Positions 42,926-52,484 of a DNA stretch of 64,000 nucleotides are shown piece after piece. This DNA is from Bradyrhizobium sp. sBnM-33 (GTDB lineage: Bacteria > Pseudomonadota > Alphaproteobacteria > Rhizobiales > Xanthobacteraceae): the NCBI RefSeq assembly GCF_032917945.1, contig NZ_CP136624.1:434001-498000 (forward strand), written 5' to 3'. A program made the position numbers and the translations under genes. How positions within the stretch are numbered: the first letter of the stretch is position 1; every line of letters starts with the position of its first letter. A model generated the notes under the pieces. The model worked only from the letters and a program-made list of their open reading frames with translations. It searched no databases and was not told where the DNA came from.

Positions 42926-45900
42926 TCAATCGGCGAGCGCTTTGCGGATCATGATCGCCATATCCGATTTCCGGTAGGGCTTGGCGAGCAGCAATACGCC
43001 TTCGTCGAGTCGCCCGTGATGAATAATGGCATTCTCGGTATAGCCCGAGGTGAACAGAACCTTTAATCCGGGCCTGGCCTTCGCTATCTCGTCGGCGAGT
43101 TGGCGGCCGTTCATGCCGGGCATGATCACGTCGGTAAATAGCAGGTCGAACGGATGGCCGGTGTGGACCAGCGCGAGAGCCTCGGTCGCGTTCGCGGCAT
43201 CCAGCGTGACGTATCCGAGCGAATGCAGTTGCGCCAGCACATAGTCGCGCACCAGCTTGTCGTCCTCCACCACCAGAATCGTTTCATGGCCGCCCTCGAC
43301 GGCCGGCGCCAGTGTAGCCTCGATCGCCGGCAATGCGCCCGTGGCCGGCGGTAGATACATCTTGATCGTCGTGCCATGGCCTTCTTCGCTGTAGATCATG
43401 ATGTGGCCGGCCGATTGCTTGATGAAGCCGTACACCATGCTCAGCCCAAGGCCGGTACCTTTGCCAGGTCCCTTCGAGGTGAAGAACGGATTGAATACCT
43501 TGTCGAGCATCGCAGCCGGAATGCCGGCTCCGGTGTCGCTTACCGCAATCATGGCGTAGCGACCGGGCCGGACGTCGCTATGCATCCTCGCATATTTGTC
43601 ATCGAGCATGACAGAGCCGGTTTCGATGATGAGCTTGCCGCCATCGGGCATCGCGTCGCGGGCGTTAAGGGCAAGATTGAGGATCGCGGTGGCGAGTTGA
43701 TTGGGATCGACGATCGCGGGGCATGTTTCGTCTTCGAACACGGATTCGATCTCGACATGCTCGCCGAGCGTCCGCTGCAGTAGTTTCGCCGTGTCGATAA
43801 TCAGCGTGTTGACATCGGTTACCTTCGGCTCCAGCGGCTGCTTGCGTGCGAAGGCGAGCAGGTGCTGGGTAAGGTCGGCGCCGCGTGAGGCCGCCTCGTC
43901 GATCATTCGCGTGATGGCGGCAAGCTGCGGTTCGCCCTTGACGGCGTCAGCCAGAATTTCGATCGTTCCCGTGATCACCGTCAGGATATTGTTGAAGTCG
44001 TGCGCGATGCCGCCGGTGAGCTGTCCCATCGCCTCCATCTTCTCGGCCTGCCGGATCCTGTCCTCGGCCGCGATCCTGTCGGTGAGATCGCGCATGAAGC
44101 CGTTGAACACGAATCCGTTGCGCCGCCGAAGCTCGGTAATGCTGAGCTCGACCTTGATTTCCTTTCCGTCGCGCCGCATCGCCTCGATTTCGAAGCGGCG
44201 GCCGAGGACGGCGGCCTCGCCGGTGCGCAGAAACCGCTCCAGGCCGACCTTGTGTGCATCGCGGTGGACGTCGGGAATGATCAGCTCGCTCAGCTTGGTG
44301 CCAACCGCTTCCGCGCGCGACCAGCCGAATATCTTCTCCGCCTGCGAGTTCCAGTCAGTGACGATACCCTGATCGTCCATCTGCACGAAGGCATCGAGCG
44401 CGGTGTCGATAATGCCGCGCGCGAGCTGTTCGCTTTCGCGCAACGTCTCCTGTGCCAGGCGGCTCTCGGTCATGTCGCGACCGACGAAGAAGAAGCGCTT
44501 GGCCGGCTCGGACCATGTCCCGAGCCACGACAACCACACCTCTCGTCCGTCCTTGTGAATGCAGCGGGTATCGGAAATCTTCGGGCGCTGCCCGCGCCGT
44601 GCTGCACGCATTTCCTGACGCGAGGTCTCAAGGTGGTCGCGATGGATGAAGTCCTCCCCGCTGCGGCCGATCATTTCTTCCGGCCGATAACCCAATATGG
44701 CCTCGCAACTCGGGCTGATCTGAACCAGGAATCCCCGGGAATCCATCACCATGATCAGATCCTGCGAGGTCTCGAAGATACGTCGAAGCTCTTCGGTCTG
44801 TTGCCGCAGCACCTGCCTCGTCATGTTGGTTTCGGTGATGTCGCGTGCCACCTTCGAGATGCCGATGGTCGTGCCTGAGGGAGTCTTGATCGGGGAGACG
44901 CTGAGCGAGACTTCGATCCGGCTGCCATCTTTTTTCAGGCGGACGGTTTCATGTTGTTCGATGCGTTCGCCCGAGCCGATCCGGCGCAACGTGTCATGCA
45001 CCTCGGGCAGCCGGTCCATCGGAACGAGAAGGGTAATATTCTTGCCCACAGTTTCCGTAGCCGTGTACCCGAACAGCCGCTCGGCGGCCGAATTCCAGCC
45101 GGTGATCGTGCCATCGAGCGACGTCGTGATGATGGAGTCATTGGAGGATTCGACCGCTGCGCTGAACAGCCGTTCCCGTTCGGCGTGATGATCGCGTGCA
45201 GCTACGGTGCGGCGATGCTCCTGGACCTCCTGTTGGAGCGCCGCGGTTTTTGCATTGACCTCCTCGATCGCGTGCGCAAACGCGCGCGCAAGCACGCCGG
45301 TCTCGCCGCGCGCATCGACCGGGATGGCCGCCTTGCCTTTGGCCACGCCCTGAACGGCTTCGGTGAGGCGGACAATCGGCCGGGCCAGCGACCTCGCGAT
45401 CAGCAGCGCCAGCACGGCTGCGCACAACACCGCGATCGCCCCGACCAGAAGCGAGGTATTTCGGATGCTGGCAGCCGGGGCCATGATCGCAGCGTTCGGG
45501 GTGGTCTCGATGACCCCAACCCATTCTGAACCGGCCAGGACGGCGGGAGCAAACGCGATCCCGTTGGACCGCCCAGCCTGGTCCGCAACGATATCGGCGC
45601 TGCCTTGCTTTGCCCCGGACTGCGACGCCAGATGTGGGAAGTCAGCTTTCCAATCGTTGGGTTTGCCGAGCAACAAGCCGAATTCGCGCGACCGGTCGGG
45701 GTGAATGAGATAGTCGCCCTGCCGGTTGACGACGTAGATCGTCTCGCCCGGCCACGCCGATGCTCTGATACGGTCGAACGCGCGGCGCATGTCGACATTG
45801 ACCATGAAAAGGCCGAACGGCTTGCCGTCGTCCGAGAAGATCGGCGTCGCGATGCGAAGCGTCGGCCTGTGCACCTCTTCGATGAGTCCGTTGCGGCGAC

Positions 45901-46429
45901 CCAAATCGAGCGGTGAGACGTAGATTTGTCCAGGAGGGAGCCGCATCGTTTCCTGGAAATAGCTGCGATTATTTCTCTTCAGCAATCCCTCTTCAGGCAC
46001 GATCCGAACCGTGTCGTTCGGTCCCGCGCGATCGACGCGGACAAGCTCACGGCCATCGTCATCAAGTCCTATGATCCGAATCATCGCATAGGCTGGCTTG
46101 GCTTCGAGTTCGGCCGCGAAGCGCGAAGCTAGCCGGTCGCGCCAGACCTTTTCGGAGACACCATCGGCCGGATCTGTACCCCCCGCTCTACGGGCGCGGA
46201 CCAATCCATGCAGCGCCGCTGCGGAACGAAAGCCCGTGACATCTCCGGTCGCGCTCGCCGCGTAATATTCAAGGTCGGTCGCGATCTGCCGCGAATGGGT
46301 CTCGATGCGGTCGCGGGCGCGCAGGAGCAGCGCTTGTTCCAGATTGCGATAGCTCAGCCATCCGACCGCGGTAACCGCGATCGCGACCAACGCAATCATC
46401 GCGATGGCTAGCCTGGTTGTGAGCGTCAT
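42926..46429 (-). CDS. Large hybrid histidine kinase (dCache, HAMP, three PAS, receiver)
   Basis: A protein of 1167 residues. An N-terminal membrane helix (about 8-28), periplasmic dCache sensor (about 30-310; IYVVNRQGDYLIHPDRSREF), second membrane helix and HAMP (about 325-400). Then come three PAS domains (about 430-550, 560-670, 685-800), HisKA with phospho-His in GGIAHDFNNILTVITG and an ATPase domain (NARDAMPDGG, GKGTGLGLSMVYG). A C-terminal receiver (about 1050-1165) has phospho-Asp in LLFTDVIMPGMNG. The receiver gene 46484 is directly upstream on the same strand, so they form a relay. The small-molecule ligand is unknown. Confidence 0.92.
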   Translation of the reverse strand: MTLTTRLAIAMIALVAIAVTAVGWLSYRNLEQALLLRARDRIETHSRQIATDLEYYAASATGDVTGFRSAAALHGLVRARRAGGTDPADGVSEKVWRDRLASRFAAELEAKPAYAMIRIIGLDDDGRELVRVDRAGPNDTVRIVPEEGLLKRNNRSYFQETMRLPPGQIYVSPLDLGRRNGLIEEVHRPTLRIATPIFSDDGKPFGLFMVNVDMRRAFDRIRASAWPGETIYVVNRQGDYLIHPDRSREFGLLLGKPNDWKADFPHLASQSGAKQGSADIVADQAGRSNGIAFAPAVLAGSEWVGVIETTPNAAIMAPAASIRNTSLLVGAIAVLCAAVLALLIARSLARPIVRLTEAVQGVAKGKAAIPVDARGETGVLARAFAHAIEEVNAKTAALQQEVQEHRRTVAARDHHAERERLFSAAVESSNDSIITTSLDGTITGWNSAAERLFGYTATETVGKNITLLVPMDRLPEVHDTLRRIGSGERIEQHETVRLKKDGSRIEVSLSVSPIKTPSGTTIGISKVARDITETNMTRQVLRQQTEELRRIFETSQDLIMVMDSRGFLVQISPSCEAILGYRPEEMIGRSGEDFIHRDHLETSRQEMRAARRGQRPKISDTRCIHKDGREVWLSWLGTWSEPAKRFFFVGRDMTESRLAQETLRESEQLARGIIDTALDAFVQMDDQGIVTDWNSQAEKIFGWSRAEAVGTKLSELIIPDVHRDAHKVGLERFLRTGEAAVLGRRFEIEAMRRDGKEIKVELSITELRRRNGFVFNGFMRDLTDRIAAEDRIRQAEKMEAMGQLTGGIAHDFNNILTVITGTIEILADAVKGEPQLAAITRMIDEAASRGADLTQHLLAFARKQPLEPKVTDVNTLIIDTAKLLQRTLGEHVEIESVFEDETCPAIVDPNQLATAILNLALNARDAMPDGGKLIIETGSVMLDDKYARMHSDVRPGRYAMIAVSDTGAGIPAAMLDKVFNPFFTSKGPGKGTGLGLSMVYGFIKQSAGHIMIYSEEGHGTTIKMYLPPATGALPAIEATLAPAVEGGHETILVVEDDKLVRDYVLAQLHSLGYVTLDAANATEALALVHTGHPFDLLFTDVIMPGMNGRQLADEIAKARPGLKVLFTSGYTENAIIHHGRLDEGVLLLAKPYRKSDMAIMIRKALAD

Positions 46430-46483
46430 GTCGGTGTTCGGTCGCCCCGCTCCGCTCCGGCAATCCACCGGACGAATCGGATG

Positions 46484-46918
46484 CTATGGCGCATTACGGG
46501 GAGGACGCAACACCGCGGGGCGTGCCGGCGAGCCACGTTCGGCGGCTTCCAGGCAGCCCGTGACGGCAGCCAGAAGGTCGGCCGGCCGGAACGGCTTCTG
46601 CAGACTGGAAATCGCTCCGAGCTTGGTCGCCATGGTCAGGAAGTCGGGAGCTGAGTCCGCTTCGGACGAGATCGGCCGGCCGGAGATGACAATGATCGGC
46701 ATCTGCGGCCGCTGTTGGCGAACCATCCGCATGGTTTCAAATCCGTCCATTCCAGGCATAAAAATGTCGAGGAACAGCAGATCGAAATCTCCGCTCTTGC
46801 ACAATGCCAGGCCCTTCCGCCCGTCATCGGCGGTGACCACGCTATGCCCGGCGCGCTCCAGCAGCAGGCGGACCGTCATCTGGACCGCCACATCGTCATC
46901 GATGAGCATTTTTGCCAA
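46484..46918 (-). CDS. Receiver protein with PDFL insert
   Basis: A receiver of 144 residues: MLIDDDVAVQM, phospho-Asp in LFLDIFMPGMDG, Ser pocket in IVISGRPI and Lys in LQKPFRP. The insert SAPDFLTMATKLGA corresponds to the one in the receiver at 21495. TTG at 46918 is favoured (GGAGAA upstream, usual MAK start); ATG 46909 is the alternative. It ends 54 bases before the hybrid kinase, its likely partner. Confidence 0.85.
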   Translation of the reverse strand: MAKMLIDDDVAVQMTVRLLLERAGHSVVTADDGRKGLALCKSGDFDLLFLDIFMPGMDGFETMRMVRQQRPQMPIIVISGRPISSEADSAPDFLTMATKLGAISSLQKPFRPADLLAAVTGCLEAAERGSPARPAVLRPPRNAP

Positions 46919-47134
46919 AGTAAAAGGTTCTCCGGGCCCCGCTGGAATCAAATCAACGGCAGGTTGCGAGTTTTGCCGAATCCGCGTGTTGCCGCAACTG
47001 CTACCCCGGCAGGAACGTTCCGGTTGGGCGCTCAAAAAGCCGGTACAAAATGTCGGCATCCGGGCAGACAAATATGGAACCCGGAGCGTGCGAGCGCGAT
47101 TCGCCCCGCGCGCATGCGGTGTAGTTAGCCGAGA

Positions 47135-47854
47135 TCAGTTGCTGAGATATTCCGGATAGCGCGAGCGGATTTCGTCAAGTTCGCTCAGCGTGCCCGACAA
47201 ATGGGTACGCAGGTGCTTCTGCGCCGCTTCGGGTTCGCCGGCCTCGATCGCTTTTGCAATCAGCTTGTGATGCCGCAGGATATCTTGCGCCTTGCCAGGG
47301 GAGGGCAGATGCAGCCGGCGCAGCCGGTCGATATGTCCGCTGCGGCTGCGCACCAATGACCAGATGTCCTGCTTGTCGGTGGCGGCGTAGAGCTTGGCAT
47401 GGAACTCGTTGTCGGCGGCCATGAATTTTTCGAAGTCGCCAGCTTTCGCGAATTGCTGTTGGCGAACGATGATCGAATGGAGCTCTGCGGCGAAGGCTTC
47501 GTCATGGCGTATCGCCAATATGCGGACGATCTCGAGCTCGACCGCCTGCCGCAGAAAATGCGCCTGCTGCGCCAGCCGCACGTCGACCCGGCTGACCACC
47601 GTGGCGTATTGCGGAAAGACGTCGACCAGCCCTTCCTCCTCGAGCCGCATCAGCGCATCACGGATCGGCGTCGAACTCACCCCGAATTGTCCGGCCAGTG
47701 CGGCGCGTGACAGCGGCGATCCCGGCGGCAGCTCCAGCGAAATGATCATGCCGCGCAGGCGCTCGAACACCTGCGGTGCGGCCTGACGATCGCGATCGAG
47801 CCGATCGGCGGAACGCGGGACGGAGCGACGAGAAACAATCTGGGATGCAGCCAT
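47135..47854 (-). CDS. GntR-family regulator (FadR/FCD type)
   Basis: A protein of 239 residues: winged helix-turn-helix (AALAGQFGVSSTPIRDALMR) and an all-helical FCD effector domain with a His-rich metal pocket (NEFHAKLYAATDKQ and HHKLIAKAIEAGE). FadR-type members commonly respond to organic acids. It is divergent from the importer operon, with the 12-bp-arm palindrome between them, so it is very probably the operon repressor. The effector could be the sugar acid imported by the operon. Confidence 0.9.
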   Translation of the reverse strand: MAASQIVSRRSVPRSADRLDRDRQAAPQVFERLRGMIISLELPPGSPLSRAALAGQFGVSSTPIRDALMRLEEEGLVDVFPQYATVVSRVDVRLAQQAHFLRQAVELEIVRILAIRHDEAFAAELHSIIVRQQQFAKAGDFEKFMAADNEFHAKLYAATDKQDIWSLVRSRSGHIDRLRRLHLPSPGKAQDILRHHKLIAKAIEAGEPEAAQKHLRTHLSGTLSELDEIRSRYPEYLSN

Positions 47855-47886
47855 CGAACGAACCGGCCTCAGAAGGCGCTTGCTTC

Positions 47887-47912
47887 AAATGCACTAATAC
47901 ATTAGTGCATTT
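47887..47912. promoter_or_regulatory. GntR operator palindrome
   Basis: AAATGCACTAAT, two bases (AC), ATTAGTGCATTT: a perfect inverted repeat with 12-bp arms. It lies 33 bases upstream of the GntR start and 39 bases upstream of the substrate-binding protein start, a position expected for autoregulation and repression of the divergent operon. Confidence 0.85.
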
Positions 47913-47950
47913 CCGTCGCAGCGTCAATGAACCGCCGGAGGAGATGCACA

Positions 47951-48970
47951 GTGAAAAATAGAATGTGGAGCGCCTGCGCGGGCGCCGTCGCGGCACTTGC
48001 CATGGTGCTGCCGGGCTCTCAGGCCGCGGCCCAGCAAAAAACGGAGATTTCGTTGTCGCGGCAGCCGGGCATTTTCTACATGCCTTCGCACATCATGGAA
48101 AAACGCAAGCTGATCGAGAAGCACGCAGCTTCCCTCGGCGCGGCAGGCGTCACCACCAAATGGATCAACTTGAGCGGCGGCGGCGCACAGACCGACGTGC
48201 TGTTGGCCGGCAGCGTCGATATCCTCAACACCGGGACCGGCAATCTCTTATTGCTGTGGGACCGCACCCGCGGCGGCGTCAAGGGCATCGTCGCCACATC
48301 GGCGCAGCCGATGACGCTGATCAGTCGCGATCCGAATATCAAGTCGATCAAGGATTTCGGTCCGAACGACAAGATCGCCGTGCCGACCGTGAAGGTCTCG
48401 ACGCAGGCGATCGTGCTGCAGATCGCGGCAAGCGAGATCTTCGGCGCCGACCAGTGGTCGAAGCTCGATGCCAGCACGGTGCAACTCGGGCATCCCGACG
48501 CCTATGTGGCGATGACCAATGCGCAGCACGAGGTCCGCAATCATTTTGCGATCCCGCCGTTCACCTTCCTCGAACTCAAGAACGTCCCCGGCGCGCATGT
48601 GGTGCTGTCGTCGCCGGACGTAATGGGCGGGCCGCTCAGCCAGGCGCAGTTCTTCACCACGACGAAATTCGCCGACGCCAATCCGAAGATCGTGCAGGCC
48701 GTGCGCGACGCCACCAAGGAAGCGCAGGATCTGATCCGCAGCGACACCAAGGCCGCGGTCGAGATCTACAAGGAAGTCACGGGTGACAAGACCAGCGTCG
48801 AGGATTTGCTGGCGTGGCTGAAGGAGCCCGGCATGATGGAATGGAACCTGCAGCCGCAGGGTACCATGAAGTTCGCCGCCCACCTGTTCAAGGTCGGCAC
48901 GCTGAAGACCATGCCCAAGGCATGGACAGATTATTACCTGCCGGTCGCGCACGACCTGAAGGGTAATTGA
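47951..48970 (+). CDS. ABC substrate-binding protein (SsuA/NMT1-like)
   Basis: A protein of 339 residues with a signal peptide (ACAGAVAALAMVLPGSQAAA) and the NMT1/SsuA fold (GIFYMPSHIMEKRKLIEKHA; DILNTGTGNLLLLWDRTRGG). GTG at 47951 is chosen because GGAGGAG stands just upstream. It would bind the imported compound in the periplasm. SsuA-type proteins bind sulfonates, thiamine precursors or aromatic/organic acids, so the ligand remains open. Operon leader. Confidence 0.88.
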   Translation: MKNRMWSACAGAVAALAMVLPGSQAAAQQKTEISLSRQPGIFYMPSHIMEKRKLIEKHAASLGAAGVTTKWINLSGGGAQTDVLLAGSVDILNTGTGNLLLLWDRTRGGVKGIVATSAQPMTLISRDPNIKSIKDFGPNDKIAVPTVKVSTQAIVLQIAASEIFGADQWSKLDASTVQLGHPDAYVAMTNAQHEVRNHFAIPPFTFLELKNVPGAHVVLSSPDVMGGPLSQAQFFTTTKFADANPKIVQAVRDATKEAQDLIRSDTKAAVEIYKEVTGDKTSVEDLLAWLKEPGMMEWNLQPQGTMKFAAHLFKVGTLKTMPKAWTDYYLPVAHDLKGN

Positions 48971-48975
48971 TCGAC

Positions 48976-49740
48976 ATGGCCGCGCTTCTCGACGTCAGTG
49001 ACGTAACGCTGCGCTACAAGACCTCGAGCGCGGTCGTGACCGCGACCGAGCGGGTCAGTTTCACGGTCGATCGTTCCGATCGTTTCGTGCTGCTCGGCCC
49101 CTCCGGTTGCGGCAAGTCGACCCTGTTGAAAGCCGTCGGCGGCTATATGAAACCGAGCGAAGGCAAGATGCGGATCTCCGGCCGGGAAATATCCGAGCCC
49201 GGAGCCGACCGCATGATGATCTTCCAGGAGTTCGACCAGCTTCTGCCGTGGAAAACGGTGCTGGAAAACGTGATGTTTCCGCTGTTGATGACGCGAAAAT
49301 TACCGCGCAAGGAAGCGGAGACGCGGGCGCGGGCCTATATCGAAAAAGTCAGCCTTACCCGCGTCGTCGATGCCTATCCGCACACGCTATCCGGTGGCAT
49401 GAAGCAGCGCGTCGCGATCGCGCGCGGCATGGCGATGGAGCCGGACATCCTGCTGATGGACGAGCCGTTCGCAGCCCTCGATGCGTTGACGCGGCGCACC
49501 TGCCAGGACGAATTGCTGCAGCTTTGGGCAGAAACCAAATTCACCGTCCTGTTCGTGACGCATTCGATCGCGGAAGCGATCAAGATCGGCAACCGAATCC
49601 TGCTGCTGTCGCCGCATCCCGGCCGGGTCAAGGCCGAGGTCGTTGATGTCGACCGGGTTTCCAGCGAGGACGGCAGTGCTGCCCGGCTGGAGAAGCAGAT
49701 CCACGATCTGCTGTTCGCCGATCATGCAACGGCACATTAA
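48976..49740 (+). CDS. ABC importer ATPase (SsuB/TauB type)
   Basis: A protein of 254 residues: Walker A GPSGCGKST, signature LSGGMKQRVA, Walker B ILLMDEPFAALD and H-loop in LFVTHSIAEAI. This is the nitrate/sulfonate/taurine branch. ATG 48976 is chosen; a TTG three codons earlier overlaps the previous stop. It pairs with the permease downstream. Confidence 0.92.
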   Translation: MAALLDVSDVTLRYKTSSAVVTATERVSFTVDRSDRFVLLGPSGCGKSTLLKAVGGYMKPSEGKMRISGREISEPGADRMMIFQEFDQLLPWKTVLENVMFPLLMTRKLPRKEAETRARAYIEKVSLTRVVDAYPHTLSGGMKQRVAIARGMAMEPDILLMDEPFAALDALTRRTCQDELLQLWAETKFTVLFVTHSIAEAIKIGNRILLLSPHPGRVKAEVVDVDRVSSEDGSAARLEKQIHDLLFADHATAH

Positions 49741-49750
49741 GGGGAGCGCG

Positions 49751-50614
49751 ATGGGCGAGGCAAAAATCCTGCTGCGCGATGCCGCCGAACTGACGGCGGC
49801 GATACCGGCCGAGGTCGAGCGCAAGCTGACGGTGCTGGAGCTGTTGTGGAACGACGGTTTTGTCCGCAAGGCCGTGATCATCGTCTTCCTCGCGGGCGTC
49901 TGGGAAATCTACGGCACCATCCTCAATAATCCGCTGTTGTTTCCGACCTTCCACGACACCATCGTCACTATGTTCGACAAGGTGCGCGACGGCACCATTC
50001 CCATGCGTGCCTGGGCGTCGCTGAAGGTGCTGTTCATGGGCTATGCCGCCGGCATTGCGCTCGCCGCCATCTTCACGATCCTCGCGATCTCGACCCGGAT
50101 CGGCACGGATTTCCTCGAAACCATCACGGCGATGTTCAATCCGCTGCCGGCGATCGCGCTGCTGCCGCTGGCGCTCATCTGGTTTGGCCTTGGTAACGGC
50201 AGCCTCGTGTTCGTGCTGATCCATTCGGTGCTGTGGCCGGTCGCGCTCAATACCCACTCGGGCTTCAAGAGCGTGTCGAACACGTTGCGCATGGTCGGCC
50301 GCAATTACGGCCTACGCGGATTGCCCTACGTGTTCCGCATCCTGATTCCCGCAGCCTTCGCCTCGATCCTGACGGGCCTGAAGATCGGTTGGGCGTTTGC
50401 CTGGCGTACGCTGATCGCGGCCGAACTCGTGTTCGGCGTGTCGTCGGGGCAGGGCGGCCTCGGCTGGTTCATTTTCGAGAACCGTAACCTTCTGGATATC
50501 CCGGCCGTGTTCGCCGGCCTGTTGACCGTGATCGTCATTGGCCTGATCGTGGAGAACCTGATCTTTCGCACGATCGAGCGCAACACCGTCCAGAAATGGG
50601 GTACGCAGTCATGA
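49751..50614 (+). CDS. ABC importer permease (SsuC/TauC type)
   Basis: A protein of 287 residues with about six transmembrane segments and the EAA-type contact region (NTLRMVGRNYGLRGLPYVFR followed by ILIPAAFASILTGLKIGWAF). It forms the membrane channel with the SsuA/SsuB-like partners. AAGGGGAG precedes the ATG. The dehydratase start overlaps its stop (ATGA), so import and metabolism are translationally coupled. Confidence 0.92.
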   Translation: MGEAKILLRDAAELTAAIPAEVERKLTVLELLWNDGFVRKAVIIVFLAGVWEIYGTILNNPLLFPTFHDTIVTMFDKVRDGTIPMRAWASLKVLFMGYAAGIALAAIFTILAISTRIGTDFLETITAMFNPLPAIALLPLALIWFGLGNGSLVFVLIHSVLWPVALNTHSGFKSVSNTLRMVGRNYGLRGLPYVFRILIPAAFASILTGLKIGWAFAWRTLIAAELVFGVSSGQGGLGWFIFENRNLLDIPAVFAGLLTVIVIGLIVENLIFRTIERNTVQKWGTQS

Positions 50615-52347
50615 GCAACAAGAAGAACCCCGCGGATCTCCGGAGCGCGCGCTGGTTCGCGCCTGATGATCTCCGCGCCTTCGGCCACCGCTCGCGCGCC
50701 ATGCAGATGGGCTACGCGCCGGAGGAATGGAAGGGTCGGCCTGTCATCGCGATCCTCAACACCTGGTCAGATGCGCAGCCCTGCCACATGCACTTCAAGA
50801 GCCGTGTCGACGACGTCAAGCGCGGCATCCTGATGGCGGGCGGTTTCCCGATGGAGCTGCCGGCGCTGTCGCTGTCGGAATCGTTTCTGAAGCCGACCAC
50901 CATGCTCTACCGCAACATGCTGGCGATGGATGCCGAGGAATTGCTGCGCGGCCATCCCGTCGATGGTGTCGTGCTGATGGGCGGCTGCGACAAGACCACG
51001 CCGGGGCTTTTGCTCGGCGCTACCAGCATGAACCTGCCGACCATCTATCTGCCGGCCGGGCCGATGCTGCGCGGCAACTGGAAGGGCAGGACTCTGGGCT
51101 CCGGCTCGGACGCCTGGAAATACTGGGACGAACGGCGTGCCGGCAAAATTTCCGACAAGGACTGGGTCGACGTCGAGGCCGGCATCGCCCGCAGCTACGG
51201 CACCTGCATGACCATGGGCACGGCGTCCACCATGACGGCTATTGCGGAATCGATCGGCATGACGCTGCCGGGCGCGTCCTCGATTCCCGCCGCCGACGCC
51301 GGCCACATCCGTATGGCCTCGGAATGCGGCCGCCGCATCGTGGAAATGGTGTGGGAGGACCTGACGCCGGAGAAGATCCAGACCCGAAAAGCTTTCGAGA
51401 ACGCGATTACGGTCGCAATGGCGATGGGCTGCTCGACCAATGCAATCATCCATCTGATCGCGCAGGCGCGCCGTGCGGGCCAGGATATCGGGCTCGACGA
51501 TTTCGAGAAGGCCAGTCGCAAGGTGCCCGTGATAGCCAATGTGCGCCCGAGCGGCGACAAATATCTGATGGAAGATTTCTTTTATGCCGGTGGCTTGCCG
51601 GGCCTGATGAGCCGCATCAAGCAGCATCTGCATCTCGACGCCATGACAGTCACCGGCCAGACGCTCGGCGAGAATATCGCGCGGGCCGAAGTCTACAATG
51701 ACGACGTTATCCGCACCGTCGAGAATCCGATCTACAAGGAGGGCGCGCTTGCGGTGCTCAAGGGCAATCTCGCGCCTGATGGCTGCGTGATCAAGCCGAG
51801 CGCCTGTGAGCCGCGCTTCCTCAAGCACACCGGGCCCGCTTTGGTATTCGACGATTATCCTTCGATGAAGAAAGCGATCGACGATCCCGATCTCGACGTC
51901 ACGGCCGATCACGTGCTGATCCTGCGCAATGCCGGCCCGCAGGGCGGGCCGGGCATGCCGGAATGGGGCATGCTGCCGATCCCGACGAAACTGGTGAAGC
52001 AGGGCGTCCGCGACATGGTGCGACTGTCGGATGCGCGCATGAGCGGCACCAGTTACGGCGCCTGCATCCTGCATGTCTCGCCGGAATCCTATATCGGTGG
52101 CCCGCTGGCGCTGGTGCGCAACGGCGACAAGGTCACGCTCGACGTCAACGCGCGCACCATCAATCTCGATGTACCGGAGGCGGAGCTCGCAAAGCGCCGC
52201 GCCGAATGGAAGGCGCCGGAGCCGCGTTACGAGCGCGGCTATGGCTGGATGTTTACCCGCCACATCAAACAGGCCAATGAGGGCTGCGATTTTGATTTTC
52301 TGGAGACCGGGTTTGGGGCCCCGGTCAGCGAGCCGCCGATTTATTAG
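50611..52347 (+). CDS. IlvD/Edd-family sugar-acid dehydratase
   Basis: A protein of 578 residues, typical of dihydroxy-acid/phosphogluconate/aldonate dehydratases. Fe-S and Mg sites are visible: MGGCDKTTPG, the Cys in GTCMTMGTASTM and the C-terminal LSDARMSGTSYGACILHVS. The sequence is closest in feel to the L-arabinonate or D-xylonate dehydratase branch rather than to branched-chain amino-acid IlvD, and it is not beside ilv genes. It would convert an imported or lactonase-derived aldonate into a 2-keto-3-deoxy acid for the RraA-like enzyme downstream. Confidence 0.9.
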   Translation: MSNKKNPADLRSARWFAPDDLRAFGHRSRAMQMGYAPEEWKGRPVIAILNTWSDAQPCHMHFKSRVDDVKRGILMAGGFPMELPALSLSESFLKPTTMLYRNMLAMDAEELLRGHPVDGVVLMGGCDKTTPGLLLGATSMNLPTIYLPAGPMLRGNWKGRTLGSGSDAWKYWDERRAGKISDKDWVDVEAGIARSYGTCMTMGTASTMTAIAESIGMTLPGASSIPAADAGHIRMASECGRRIVEMVWEDLTPEKIQTRKAFENAITVAMAMGCSTNAIIHLIAQARRAGQDIGLDDFEKASRKVPVIANVRPSGDKYLMEDFFYAGGLPGLMSRIKQHLHLDAMTVTGQTLGENIARAEVYNDDVIRTVENPIYKEGALAVLKGNLAPDGCVIKPSACEPRFLKHTGPALVFDDYPSMKKAIDDPDLDVTADHVLILRNAGPQGGPGMPEWGMLPIPTKLVKQGVRDMVRLSDARMSGTSYGACILHVSPESYIGGPLALVRNGDKVTLDVNARTINLDVPEAELAKRRAEWKAPEPRYERGYGWMFTRHIKQANEGCDFDFLETGFGAPVSEPPIY

Positions 52348-52353
52348 CTCTGC

Positions 52354-52436
52354 GTCATTGCGAGCGAAGCGAAGCAATCCATCTCACGGCACAAAGAAAG
52401 AATGGATTGCTTCGTCGCTTCGCTCCTCGCAATGAC
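52354..52436. repeat. Palindromic intergenic element, copy 1
   Basis: GTCATTGCGAG...AAGCAATCCAT (52354-52382) pairs with ATGGATTGCTTCG...CTCGCAATGAC (52402-52436) as an imperfect long hairpin. The same element recurs at 56681 and, degenerate, at 62371. The type is widespread between genes in Bradyrhizobium and relatives. It sits between the dehydratase and lactonase genes. Confidence 0.8.
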
Positions 52437-52484
52437 TGTCTATGAACCGACAGCAAACAAAAGCATTACAGGGGAGGACGACCA

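Noticed and set aside
50767..52377. 536-codon minus-strand frame opposite the dehydratase
   Set aside because: Shadow of the IlvD/Edd gene, whose catalytic motifs are intact on the plus strand.
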